A DNA stretch of 64,000 nt from Cyanobacterium sp. Dongsha4 (GTDB lineage: Bacteria; Cyanobacteriota; Cyanobacteriia; Cyanobacteriales; Cyanobacteriaceae), in contig NZ_CP084098.1 of the NCBI RefSeq assembly GCF_036345015.1, forward strand, positions 2,431,326-2,495,325, written 5' to 3'. A model generated the notes under the pieces. The model did no database searches. It was not told where the DNA came from and worked only from the letters and a program-made list of their open reading frames with translations. Made by a program: the position numbers and the translations under genes. Position 1 is the first letter of the stretch, and every line of letters begins with the position of its first letter. Shown piece after piece: positions 55,795-64,000 of the stretch.

Positions 55795-56664
55795 ATGACA
55801 AAAATTATTGCCTATTTAGGGCCAGAAGGTACATACTCAGAAGTAGCGACACTTTACTATTCTCGACTCCTCAAAGAAATTCATAACATTGAATCTGAGT
55901 TAATTCCTATACCTAGTATTTCTCAAACTTTGCATACTCTAGCACAGGGAAAAGCAGATATAGCAGTAGTGCCAATAGAAAATTCTATTGAAGGCACTGT
56001 AGCTATTACCCTCGATACTTTATGGCAATTGGATGGTTTATATATTCGTAAAGGTTTGACTATTCCAATTATACATAACTTGCTTTCTCGTGGTCGTTCT
56101 TTAAAGGGGATTAAAACAATATATTCTCACCCTCAAGCATTAGCACAATGTCAGAAATGGTTAGAAAAAAATCTTTCTCAAGCCCGTTTAATTCCTACTA
56201 ATTCCACAACAGAGGCTTTACATCACCTAAATCAAGAGCCTACGGCAGGGGCTATTTCTTCTTCTCGTGCGGCACAATTGTATGATTTACCAATAAAAGC
56301 CAGAAATATTAACGATTATCCTGATAATTGTACTCGTTTTTGGGTTGTCGATCGCATCGGAAAAACAAGAGGAAATCATGTGTCAGTTGGTTTTGCTTTT
56401 GAAGCCAATATTCCGGGGGTGTTGGTAAAGCCATTAGAAATTTTTGCCCAGAAACAAATTAATTTGACAAAGATAGAGTCTCGCCCTACTAAGCGTTGTT
56501 TAGGAGAATATCTTTTTTTCCTTGATTTACAGGGAGATAGTGACGGAAAACCCATTCAAGAAGCCTTAAAAGAGTTAGAAAAAGTTACAAAAACTGTAAA
56601 AATTCTCGGTAGCTACGATGTTGAAAAAGTTGATCTTAATCAATTATATTCAGAGAAATCATAA
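55795..56664 (+). CDS. pheA: Prephenate dehydratase
   Basis: Converts prephenate to phenylpyruvate in phenylalanine synthesis. 289 aa. Catalytic domain at 1-185 with GPEGTYSE, the conserved PIENSIEGTV, and Thr180-Arg-Phe in NCTRFWVVDR. Then an ACT regulatory domain at about 195-280 with the Phe-binding ESRP motif at 228-231 (KIESRPTKRCLGEYLFF). No chorismate mutase domain. Expected to be feedback-regulated by phenylalanine. Single gene. Confidence 0.95.
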   Translation: MTKIIAYLGPEGTYSEVATLYYSRLLKEIHNIESELIPIPSISQTLHTLAQGKADIAVVPIENSIEGTVAITLDTLWQLDGLYIRKGLTIPIIHNLLSRGRSLKGIKTIYSHPQALAQCQKWLEKNLSQARLIPTNSTTEALHHLNQEPTAGAISSSRAAQLYDLPIKARNINDYPDNCTRFWVVDRIGKTRGNHVSVGFAFEANIPGVLVKPLEIFAQKQINLTKIESRPTKRCLGEYLFFLDLQGDSDGKPIQEALKELEKVTKTVKILGSYDVEKVDLNQLYSEKS

Positions 56665-56869
56665 CTTGATCTAGGAAAATGTAGTCAACAGGCAACGAGC
56701 AAGAATTTTTTTGAAATACTCACATTATCACCCCGCTAATTATAATAAGAGTTAATGCTCAAAAATTTTGAATTACTAATAGCAATTAACTTTAAATTAA
56801 AATCATGTATGCTTAATTTGGTTTTTCTTTTCCCTCTAAGAATAAAAGAAATAGTTATAAGATTTAATC

Positions 56870-57133
56870 TCAGACAACACTAACAGATTTAGAATAGGAT
56901 ATATCTTCATCGAAAATAGTCAAAGTTTTAGGTTTACAACGCCTAAATTTAGCTATTATTCCGATGGCATTTTCTTCTTTTAAATCCTCAATATAACCTT
57001 GGGTATAAGATTGGGCTTCTCTTTGGTTTAAAAAAGGTCCAAAATAATAAATACATTCGGGATGATTAGTCGTAATTTCTAACCAACAAGCTAAACCAAA
57101 AAAATCTAAAACGGTAATTAGTTGCTCTCTCAT
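56870..57133 (-). CDS. DUF1816 domain protein
   Basis: 87 aa, cyanobacterial DUF1816 family: GLACWLEITTNHPECIYYFG, PFLNQREAQSYTQGYIEDLK and a closing AIGIIAKFRRCKPKTLTIF. The family shares a distant likeness to the CpcD-type domains of phycobilisome linkers, but its role is unknown. The C-terminal tail after about residue 72 is extra. Single gene. Confidence 0.85.
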   Translation of the reverse strand: MREQLITVLDFFGLACWLEITTNHPECIYYFGPFLNQREAQSYTQGYIEDLKEENAIGIIAKFRRCKPKTLTIFDEDISYSKSVSVV

Positions 57134-57377
57134 TGAATTCTCCTGTGAATATAGTTTATAAATAATTAAAAATGATGCCTAAAATACAAAAAGAAAGAGC
57201 CACAATGGTAACAGCAAATTACCGAGCTAACTTATCTATTAATTTAAGGTTTTATTCTTCGATAAACAAGGGGCAACATACCCAAAAATTTAATTTAATG
57301 AAAAATTTTGAATAAAAATAAATAAAATCTGAGCAAAGAAAAATCAACCCAAAGCCTAAAACCTAAAACCCAACTAT

Positions 57378-57407
57378 GATGAAAATTTATCTGCCTAACT
57401 CAGGTTA
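57378..57407. repeat. Dispersed repeat right end overlapping ycf51 3' end
   Basis: GATGAAAATTTATCTGCC then TAACTCAGGTTAATG, matching 17940-17972 and 46432-46462. It covers the last six codons of ycf51 (minus), including its TAG stop at 57395-57397. CCTAAAA 7-bp units precede it at 57356-57369. Confidence 0.65.
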
Positions 57408-57919
57408 ATGAGAGATTGTCTTTTACGTAAGCTATCTTGAAATATTGTAATTTCTGGGTTGTCATCCTCTCTTGTAATTAAAGAGCGTCTAATTTGTCCT
57501 AAATATAGAGGATAAGTAGTATTTTCCTTGTGAATCTGCACTCTTGCCCTAATAGTTAATTGATCATCTCCATTACTTGCGGTTCTACCATAAGAGAATA
57601 AATCGATCGCAGCTTGTTGTAAAGTAGCTTTTAATTCAGTTTCTGTAATCTCTTCCTCAACGGCAATAACTGCTTGATTAGTACCAGTATCATAGACTAA
57701 ATTATATCTGAGAGCATTAGGTATTTCCACACGCTCAAATAAACCCAAACTTAAAGCAAATAAGCCTACAGTTAAAACTGCCATAAATCCTGTCACCCCT
57801 ACAAAACGGAAGCGAAAACCCCATTGAAAAATAAATCCTAAAATCGCTAATAACAAAAATGCGATCGTGCCATATACTGACCATAAGGTATAAGTACTAA
57901 AATCCAAAGATAAATCCAT
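57395..57919 (-). CDS. ycf51: Ycf51-family protein
   Basis: 174 aa, homologous to plastid Ycf51. Two membrane helices (about 12-33 and 38-60) followed by a soluble beta-rich domain (VAVEEEITETELKATLQQAA, SYGRTASNGDDQLTIRARVQ, TYPLYLGQIRRSLIT). Conserved in cyanobacteria and red-lineage plastids, function unproven, probably thylakoid. The final residues SLINLS and the stop are encoded by the end of a dispersed repeat, so the natural C-terminus may have been altered by repeat insertion. Confidence 0.9.
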   Translation of the reverse strand: MDLSLDFSTYTLWSVYGTIAFLLLAILGFIFQWGFRFRFVGVTGFMAVLTVGLFALSLGLFERVEIPNALRYNLVYDTGTNQAVIAVEEEITETELKATLQQAAIDLFSYGRTASNGDDQLTIRARVQIHKENTTYPLYLGQIRRSLITREDDNPEITIFQDSLRKRQSLINLS

Positions 57920-58078
57920 TGATCACCCTAATCTTTAAACACTGCCTTTAGATTCTACTGTAAAATCAGACACTAATGTAAGATAGTAATTGGGGATATT
58001 TTATATTTTATTAATATTGGTACTAAAGTTTCGGAAAAGGCGATTGTTGTTCTCTAACAACTAGGCATTTATTTCACT

Positions 58079-59245
58079 ATGATTATAACAAAAAATATGT
58101 CAGAATTTTTCTCTTATACCTCCAATCTAAATCCAGACATTTTACAATTATTATTGTTTGTTGATAATCGCCATAGTTCTCAAAAAAATATAGAGCAAAT
58201 CAAAGAATATTTAAACGGTTTAAGCCAAGATTATAATTTTCATTTACAAGTATTAGAAATTAGTGAATATCCCCACCTAGTAGAACATTTTAAATTGGTT
58301 GCAACTCCTGCTTTAGTAAAGGTAAATCCTCCCCCTCAGCAAACTTTAGCAGGAACAAATTTAACAGCAAAATTAAAAAAATATTGGTACAAATGGCAAA
58401 CATCTTTAAGAGAAAATCGGGATGTTTTTCATGATTCTAGTGAGCGAGATTCTCTTTTACAAACCTGTCTTCCTTCTTCGGAGTTAATTCGTTTAAGAGA
58501 TGAAATTTTCCATTTAAAACAAGAAGTAGATAATCTCAAACAACAAGTACAATTTAAGGATCAAATGTTAGCAATGTTAGCCCATGACTTAAGAAGTCCA
58601 TTAACTGCCGCTTCCATTGCAGTGGAGACTATCGAATTAGTTCAAAATAAAAAAGACATAAAGCCCAATCATTCTCTATATCAAAAGTTATTTCAACAGG
58701 CAAAAAATCAATTTTTGATTATGAATAAAATGATTAATGATTTACTTGCCGCTTCTAAAGATATTTGCAGTCAATTAACCGTTGCCCCAGTAAGAGTAAA
58801 TTTGGTAAGTGTAACAGAAGAAATTGTAAATAATTTACACAATAAATTGTCAGAAAAAAAACAGTATATTATTAAAGAAATTCCTCAAGATTTACCTTCA
58901 GTTTATGCAGATCCAAAACTTATCAGACAAGTTATTATTAATCTATTGGAAAATGCTATCAAATATAGCCCTGAAAATGTACCCATTACTCTCTCAATTA
59001 TTCATAAAACTACCCAAAAAATACAGGTAAGTGTTATGGATTTAGGTCCGGGTATTCCCACGGCAAAAAAACAAAAAATATTTGAAGGACATTTCCGCTT
59101 AAAAAGAGATAGAAACGAAGAAGGATACGGTATAGGTTTAAGTTTATGTCGGCAAATAATTAATGCTCACTATGGTCAAATTTGGGTAGATAATAATGGT
59201 AATCAGGGGAGTTGTTTTCGTTTTACTTTACCTGTTTATCGATAA
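58079..59245 (+). CDS. sasA: Circadian input/output histidine kinase SasA
   Basis: 388 aa. N-terminal KaiB-like thioredoxin fold at about 18-105 (ILQLLLFVDNRHSS, VLEISEYPHLVEHFKLVATP, continuing ALVKV) that binds KaiC. Then a coiled coil (about 140-165), HisKA with phospho-accepting His169 (MLAHDLRSPLTAAS) and an HATPase domain with N box NLLENAIKYS and G boxes DLGPGIP and GYGIGLSLC. SasA passes KaiC timing to the regulator RpaA. No kaiABC genes in the window. Its stop abuts the stop of the convergent TPR gene with no spacer. Confidence 0.95.
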   Translation: MIITKNMSEFFSYTSNLNPDILQLLLFVDNRHSSQKNIEQIKEYLNGLSQDYNFHLQVLEISEYPHLVEHFKLVATPALVKVNPPPQQTLAGTNLTAKLKKYWYKWQTSLRENRDVFHDSSERDSLLQTCLPSSELIRLRDEIFHLKQEVDNLKQQVQFKDQMLAMLAHDLRSPLTAASIAVETIELVQNKKDIKPNHSLYQKLFQQAKNQFLIMNKMINDLLAASKDICSQLTVAPVRVNLVSVTEEIVNNLHNKLSEKKQYIIKEIPQDLPSVYADPKLIRQVIINLLENAIKYSPENVPITLSIIHKTTQKIQVSVMDLGPGIPTAKKQKIFEGHFRLKRDRNEEGYGIGLSLCRQIINAHYGQIWVDNNGNQGSCFRFTLPVYR

Positions 59246-60826
59246 CTAATCTATAGCCAAAAAATCAAAGGAACTATTATCAATATTTGATGAATTATTA
59301 GCAAAATTTTGTGGGGATGAATTATTTACTTTTTCTTCGTAAGAAACATTAATTATATCTGCTACAGCATGGGCAATATGGGATGATTGTTCATTTTCAG
59401 AAAGAATAATATGTCCTTCTTTTTTGAGGAGTAAAACTAAAGATTTATGATTATAAATAGCAGGAATAAAATTTGGTTCAATGGCTAATATTTTTTCATA
59501 GGTTTCTATTGAACGTTTATAAAGTCCTAAATTTGCCTCTAAAATGGCTAGGTTATAGTACGCATTTATATGATTAGGATTAATTTTTATTGCTTCTTGA
59601 TAAGATGCGATCGCCTGTTTGTAATTACTTAATTCCTGATAAAGAATAGCTAAATTAAAATGAGCAGAAGCTAAATCGGGATTAATTTTAAGAGCTTGTA
59701 AATAATTATCAATAGCGGCATATTTATCCCCTAATTTATAGTAAATAATACCTCGATTATAAAATGTTTGAAAAAAACTTTGATTGATTTTTACTGCCAC
59801 ATTATAATCATCTAAAGCCTGTACTAAATTATTTAATTTACAATGCACTAATGCTCGGTTAAAGTAAGCAAAAAAATTAAGACCACATATTTTAATTTCT
59901 GAGTTATAGTTACTCAAAGCACGACCATAATCACCTAAATCATAATAAATTTTTCCTAACCAATGATAACTTAAATAGGATTCTTGATTAATTTCAACTA
60001 TTTTAAGAAAATTACTGATGGCATTTCGATTTTGTCCTAAGCGATAATAACATATTCCCTTTAATAAATACAGTTTTTCGGAGGGCAAATTTTTATTATT
60101 TCCCTTATTTATTATATCTATAACCTTGTTATATTCTCCTTTTTTAAGGTAAACTTTCAATTCTGAAAATAAGTTATTAATAGCATTGATAAAATAGGTA
60201 AAATAATCCCCAAATCCACCAATATATAGCAAATCTTTAACGGATAAATTAATAGCTAAATAATAGTCCTCAGACATATTTTCTTGAATAAACTTCTTAG
60301 GGATAAAACCTAGAAATAATATGGGAAATTCAGATTGATAGTCTTCTAAATTATCAGGGCATACACAAAAAACAAATACATCATTTTCTTCAAATTCTAC
60401 ATCAGTTAAATTCAATTGAATATTATCAAAATCACCATGATAAGCCTTTAGTAAAATCTTGATATTATTATTCTTCTTTAATAAAAAATTATGCTGAGTT
60501 ACGCCTTGAGAGCAAAAATTTATATTTTCTGGATTTGGAGTTTCTAAAGATAATAAATATCCATAATGAGATAGAAAAGCATTTTCTAGTAATTGACGGT
60601 AAAAAATAGTGTTTAAAATTTGTTTACGAGGATAATTAAAGTCATATTGACGAATAATATCTTCTGCTATTTGTATAGACTCTAAGGTTATTTCTTCAAT
60701 GATATTTTGCCCTACCATTACTAACTCTTTAAAATCATAATTTTGCTCATTGAGAGATAATTTATTTTTTTCGAGGCGAGAATAAAAATCTAGCTGTTGT
60801 TGACGCAATAAATTAGCAGAATCCAT
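59246..60826 (-). CDS. TPR protein with uncharacterised N-terminal domain
   Basis: 526 aa, soluble. Residues 1-235 form an unrecognised domain (IIRQYDFNYPRKQILNTIFY, IKILLKAYHGDFDNIQLNLT, DVFVFCVCPDNLEDY). Residues about 235-480 hold about seven tetratricopeptide repeats of the 34-residue type (ALKINPDLASAHFNLAILYQ and similar), with a Ser/Asn-rich tail ending SFDFLAID. TPRs mediate protein contacts; the N-terminal domain may be the effector. Convergent with sasA, stops adjacent. No family name is given. Confidence 0.75.
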   Translation of the reverse strand: MDSANLLRQQQLDFYSRLEKNKLSLNEQNYDFKELVMVGQNIIEEITLESIQIAEDIIRQYDFNYPRKQILNTIFYRQLLENAFLSHYGYLLSLETPNPENINFCSQGVTQHNFLLKKNNNIKILLKAYHGDFDNIQLNLTDVEFEENDVFVFCVCPDNLEDYQSEFPILFLGFIPKKFIQENMSEDYYLAINLSVKDLLYIGGFGDYFTYFINAINNLFSELKVYLKKGEYNKVIDIINKGNNKNLPSEKLYLLKGICYYRLGQNRNAISNFLKIVEINQESYLSYHWLGKIYYDLGDYGRALSNYNSEIKICGLNFFAYFNRALVHCKLNNLVQALDDYNVAVKINQSFFQTFYNRGIIYYKLGDKYAAIDNYLQALKINPDLASAHFNLAILYQELSNYKQAIASYQEAIKINPNHINAYYNLAILEANLGLYKRSIETYEKILAIEPNFIPAIYNHKSLVLLLKKEGHIILSENEQSSHIAHAVADIINVSYEEKVNNSSPQNFANNSSNIDNSSFDFLAID

Positions 60827-60889
60827 TTTGATTTTTCAGCAGTTATGGGGATAATCAATATTTCTATTCTAAATCAGACCTTTATTCTC

Positions 60890-61723
60890 TCATCGAGTAT
60901 AGTTAGATTTTAGTTGCCATTGCTTAATAATTAAGCTGAGAAAATAGACACATCCTGCAACCATAATAATAGTAGCTCCAGAAGTTAAATTAAAAATAAA
61001 AGAAAGAGATAAGCCTAATAATATAAAAATAACTCCTAAAATACTACTTAAAATCATCATTTGTTTCATTTCTTGAACATATTGATTGGCAACGGCGGCG
61101 GGAATAGTTAACAGGGCAATAATCATAATTAAGCCGACAACTTGCATTACCATAACAATAGTGAGTGCGATCGCACCTACTAACATCAAGTATAATGAAT
61201 TAACAGGAAGATTACGAGTAGTGGCAAACATAGGGTCAAAAGAAATAGCTAATAATTCTTTATAAAAAAGACATACCATCGTAATAATTACTACATCTAG
61301 TATTAACATAATCCATAAATCCTGTTTCGGCACAGCCAAAATACTGCCAAATAAATAACTCATCAAATTGGCTTTATATCCTTTCGTTAAATCTATAAAA
61401 ATAATGCCGATACTCATGCCCATTGCCCACATTGTGCCAATAATAGTATCTTTTCTTTCTCCAGTATTTCTCTCTACTATTGCCATCCCAAAACCAGATA
61501 ATAGAGAAAATGCGATCGCACCTATAATAGGATTAAAGCCAAAAAAGTAACCCAAACCGATGCCACCATAAGCAGAGTGGGCTATACCACCGCTAATAAA
61601 CACAATGCGATTAACTACAACAAAAGTACCAATAATACCACAGGCAATACTTACCAAAAAACCAGCCATAATGGCGTTTTGCATAAACTCTAATTGTAGG
61701 GCAGAAAAAAAATTGGTGATCAT
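60890..61723 (-). CDS. Zinc/manganese-type ABC transporter permease
   Basis: 277 aa with about eight membrane segments, ABC-3 family (ZnuB/MntB/SitC type). Signatures are MQNAIMAGFLVSIACGIIGT, VVNRIVFISGGIAHSAYGGI, MWAMGMSIGIIFI, VGLIMIIALLTIPAAVANQY and the terminal SLIIKQWQLK. The binding protein and ATPase are not adjacent: the TPR gene lies downstream and an unrelated plus-strand gene upstream. Metal specificity (Zn or Mn) cannot be decided from the permease. Its partners must lie elsewhere. Confidence 0.9.
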   Translation of the reverse strand: MITNFFSALQLEFMQNAIMAGFLVSIACGIIGTFVVVNRIVFISGGIAHSAYGGIGLGYFFGFNPIIGAIAFSLLSGFGMAIVERNTGERKDTIIGTMWAMGMSIGIIFIDLTKGYKANLMSYLFGSILAVPKQDLWIMLILDVVIITMVCLFYKELLAISFDPMFATTRNLPVNSLYLMLVGAIALTIVMVMQVVGLIMIIALLTIPAAVANQYVQEMKQMMILSSILGVIFILLGLSLSFIFNLTSGATIIMVAGCVYFLSLIIKQWQLKSNYTR

Positions 61724-61783
61724 AAAGAATAAATCGTCAATAATATATACTCTGGAAGGGCATAAGTTGAGTTAGGAGAAGGT

Positions 61784-61811
61784 AGGCAATAGGCAATAGG
61801 CAATAGGCAAC
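61784..61811. repeat. Four tandem AGGCAAT 7-bp repeats
   Basis: AGGCAAT three times then AGGCAAC, head to tail. It sits in the 308-bp gap (61724-62031) between the metal permease and the TPR gene; nothing else is seen in that gap apart from AT-rich sequence and GAGTTAGGAG just before the repeats. Typical cyanobacterial short tandem repeat. Confidence 0.75.
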
Positions 61812-62031
61812 AGTTTTTATGTAATACCAGATTATAACCTCTACCAGTATAAATAATTTAATATAGCGATCCTATTTGAGTTGTGAAGATTATTATGGTA
61901 GTAGAAATCACCGAGTCAGGATAAAAGTGCTTATAAATCAATGTATTTAGTCTCATCGTCGGGTTTTAGGAAAGGTTTATTATCACGCTTTTATTTTTTA
62001 CAAATGATTTAGGATTGCTATATAGAAAAAA

Positions 62032-64000
62032 ATGACTCATTTACTAAAAACACTCTTATTTTTATTGTCTCTGGGAGTAATTGATTTTTATATTAATATT
62101 TTTCCCCTCAAAGCAATAGCTGTTTCTCAAAATATAATCGTGCAAAATTCTGATAATGAAAAATATACAGAAGCAGAAAAATTATATGAGCAGTTATTCA
62201 GTTTATATCAACAAGGAAAATACCAAGAAGCAATCCCCATCGCTGAAAAAATCATTGTTTTAGCCAAAGAATTAGTTGGAGAAAAGCACCCCGACACTGC
62301 AGAAGCTATTAATAACTTAGGCACTCTGTATCGAGAAATAGGAGACTATAAAAAAGCAGAAGACTACTATCAACAGGCTTTGAGTATTTATCGGGAGGTA
62401 GTAGGAAATAAGCACCCCGGCACAGCTTCTTCTTTAAATACTTTAGCAGGTTTATATTACTATCAAGGTAAGTATCGGGAAGCAGAAAAAATTTATCAAG
62501 AAGTATTAGCAATTCAAAGGGAAGTTTTAGGAGAAAAGGATATTGCTACTGCCACCACCCTTAATAATTTAGCTTTACTCTATCAAAATCAGGGTAATTA
62601 CGAAGCGGCACAACCTTTGTATGAGGAGGCTTTACAGGTTTACTTTTTGGTTTTGGGGGAAAATCATCCCGACACCGCAACAGCGATGAATAATCTGGGG
62701 CTACTTTATCAGTATCAAGGAGATTATCAAAAAGCCCAAAATTTCTATGAAAGGGCATTAACCGTAAGGAAACAAGTTTCAGGTCAAAAAAGTCCTGACG
62801 TTGCCCAAACCCTCAATAATATGGCTTTATTGGCGGAGAATAGGGGAGATTATCCAAGGTCTGAAGCCCTCTATAAAGAAGCGATCGCAATTTATCGAGA
62901 AGTATTAGGAAATAACCATCCTGAAACCGCTACCAGTTTAAATAATTTGGGATTATTGTACTATTATCAAGGTAATTATAGCGCCGCCGAGCCTTTATTT
63001 AAAGAAACATTAGCTATTCGTCAACAAATTCTAGGGGCAAAGCATCCCGATGTAGCCTTATCTCTCAACAATTTAGCATTGCTTTATCATAGTAAAGGTA
63101 ATCATCAAGAAGCAGAATCATTATATCAAGATGCGATCGCAATTCAAAAAGAAGTATTAGGAGAAAACCACCCCAACACCGCCACCAGTCTTAACAATTT
63201 GGGGGAATTATATCGTATTCAAGGCAATTACGAATCTGCCCAACCCCTCTATCAAGAAAGCCTTACCATTCGTTTAAAAGTCTTAGGAGAGAAACATCCT
63301 GATACCGCCCAATCTCTCAATAATTTGGCACTACTTTACTACAGTTTAGGAGACTATCAAACCGCCGAAGAATTATATCAACAAGCCCTACAAATCAATC
63401 AAGAGGTATTAGGTGAAAAACATCCTTTTACAGCCACCTCATTTAATAACTTAGGAGAATTGTACCGTGTTCAAGGAAAGTACGAAACTGCTATACCTTT
63501 TTATCAAAAATCTTTAGCCATTAGAAAAGAAATATTAGGCGAAAATCATCCAGATGTTGCTCAATCTCTCAATAACCTAGCCTTGCTTTATTATAATCAG
63601 GGTAACTATCAATCTGCTGAACCTCTCTACAAACAAGCCATAACGATTCAAGAAAAAGTTTTTGGCGAAAATCATCCCGACAATGCCACCTATCTCAACA
63701 ACTTGGCAATGGTTTACTGGGCAACAGATAAATTAGATTCTACCTTAGATTATCTTACCCAAGGTGCAAACGTAGAAGAATTTAACCTTGCTGAATTTCT
63801 TAACAGTAGTGGTGATGAATTAAGAAAACAAGCCTATATTAATACCCTTTACGGTACGACAAATTGGACTGTTTCTCTACATCTAAACTATGCACCAGAG
63901 AATCAAAAAGCCACAGATTTAGCATTAACTACAATTCTACGCAGAAAAGGAAGAGTATTAGATGCGATGAGTAATATCGTTTCTACTCTACGGCAAAATA
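62032..64000 (+). CDS. Large secreted TPR protein, probably TPR-CHAT (partial)
   Basis: Starts ATG 62032 and stays open to the window end (656 codons seen). An N-terminal signal or anchor at about 4-30 suggests export. From Gly62 to about residue 565 there are 12 consecutive 42-residue TPRs of the kinesin-light-chain type, each like GNYQSAEPLYKQAI then LGENHPDTATSLNNLALLY. Repeats 7-11 alternate two subtypes, NNLALLYY and NNLGELYR, giving an 84-residue period. The region after them (TNWTVSLHLNYAPENQKATD, then LALTTILRRKGRVLDAM) is what precedes the caspase-like CHAT domain in many cyanobacterial proteins, so CHAT probably lies just beyond 64000. Confidence 0.85.
   Translation, partial: MTHLLKTLLFLLSLGVIDFYINIFPLKAIAVSQNIIVQNSDNEKYTEAEKLYEQLFSLYQQGKYQEAIPIAEKIIVLAKELVGEKHPDTAEAINNLGTLYREIGDYKKAEDYYQQALSIYREVVGNKHPGTASSLNTLAGLYYYQGKYREAEKIYQEVLAIQREVLGEKDIATATTLNNLALLYQNQGNYEAAQPLYEEALQVYFLVLGENHPDTATAMNNLGLLYQYQGDYQKAQNFYERALTVRKQVSGQKSPDVAQTLNNMALLAENRGDYPRSEALYKEAIAIYREVLGNNHPETATSLNNLGLLYYYQGNYSAAEPLFKETLAIRQQILGAKHPDVALSLNNLALLYHSKGNHQEAESLYQDAIAIQKEVLGENHPNTATSLNNLGELYRIQGNYESAQPLYQESLTIRLKVLGEKHPDTAQSLNNLALLYYSLGDYQTAEELYQQALQINQEVLGEKHPFTATSFNNLGELYRVQGKYETAIPFYQKSLAIRKEILGENHPDVAQSLNNLALLYYNQGNYQSAEPLYKQAITIQEKVFGENHPDNATYLNNLAMVYWATDKLDSTLDYLTQGANVEEFNLAEFLNSSGDELRKQAYINTLYGTTNWTVSLHLNYAPENQKATDLALTTILRRKGRVLDAMSNIVSTLRQN

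Noticed and set aside
62309-62758. Minus-strand frames within the TPR array
   Set aside because: They arise from the regular codon pattern of the 42-residue repeats; the plus frame is continuous through the array.
1-64000. tRNA, rRNA, tmRNA, riboswitch or prophage modules
   Set aside because: Spacers were read for T-loop, cloverleaf and known riboswitch cores and for integrase or phage structural genes; none could be supported by eye.

Overview
This window reads as chromosomal DNA of a low-GC, oxygenic, unicellular-type cyanobacterium. The evidence is psaA and psaB (photosystem I core), chlI, a BciB-type divinyl reductase, menF/menA, sasA, ycf51 and psrp3/ycf65, together with very many GCGATCGC (HIP1) palindromes, for example at 836-843 and 3913-3920. 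The AT-rich composition and family content would suit Cyanobacterium or Geminocystis relatives, but that genus guess is inference. No rRNA, tRNA or CRISPR array was recognised.

Layout. 0-9.3 kb is the most accessory-like part. It holds the start of an SLC13-like transporter, sirB, a slipin, a lone ParA ATPase, an orphan sugar-ABC permease next to a truncated IS630 transposase, a DUF2808 protein, a folate enzyme paired with an unknown secreted protein, a KptA RNA 2'-phosphotransferase, a DUF4278 protein, an OB-fold lipoprotein gene broken at a run of ten T, and a 336-bp element with near-perfect terminal inverted repeats enclosing a 92-aa gene. 9.3-16 kb carries suhB, bciB, a secreted protein and a three-gene sugar ABC operon without a binding protein. 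16-28 kb has DUF427, DUF58 and TerB-like genes, two large c-di-GMP-type regulators (one degenerate), mraY, pfkB, hemD and cobA. 28-45 kb is the photosynthesis and core-metabolism block: argC, ldcA, psaA-psaB, chlI, a Gfo/Idh oxidoreductase, divergent menF/menA, accA, a CCB-like protein and rnhB. 45-64 kb holds an ABC exporter, YaaW and EI24 proteins, cobT-like, a PotD-like lipoprotein, surE, psrp3, pheA, ycf51, sasA, a TPR protein, a zinc/manganese-type ABC permease and a large TPR protein cut by the window edge that probably continues into a CHAT domain.

How the genes fit together. psaA/psaB, the phylloquinone genes menF and menA, chlI and bciB all serve photosystem I or chlorophyll supply. 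sirB, cobA, hemD and the cobT-like gene belong to siroheme, cobalamin and tetrapyrrole chemistry. Most genes are single or in short pairs, as is common in cyanobacteria.

Between genes runs a dispersed repeat family. It has a conserved left end of about 30 nt (copies at 17776, 29421, 48381 and 49379), a conserved right end (2891, 17940, 46432, 57378), and interiors built of 7-bp-period sequence. One right end supplies the last codons and stop of ycf51. I found no convincing large multi-gene novel system. The best candidates for undescribed biology are the homopolymer-broken lipoprotein, the inverted-repeat element with its small gene, the repeat family, and several unknown secreted or multidomain proteins.
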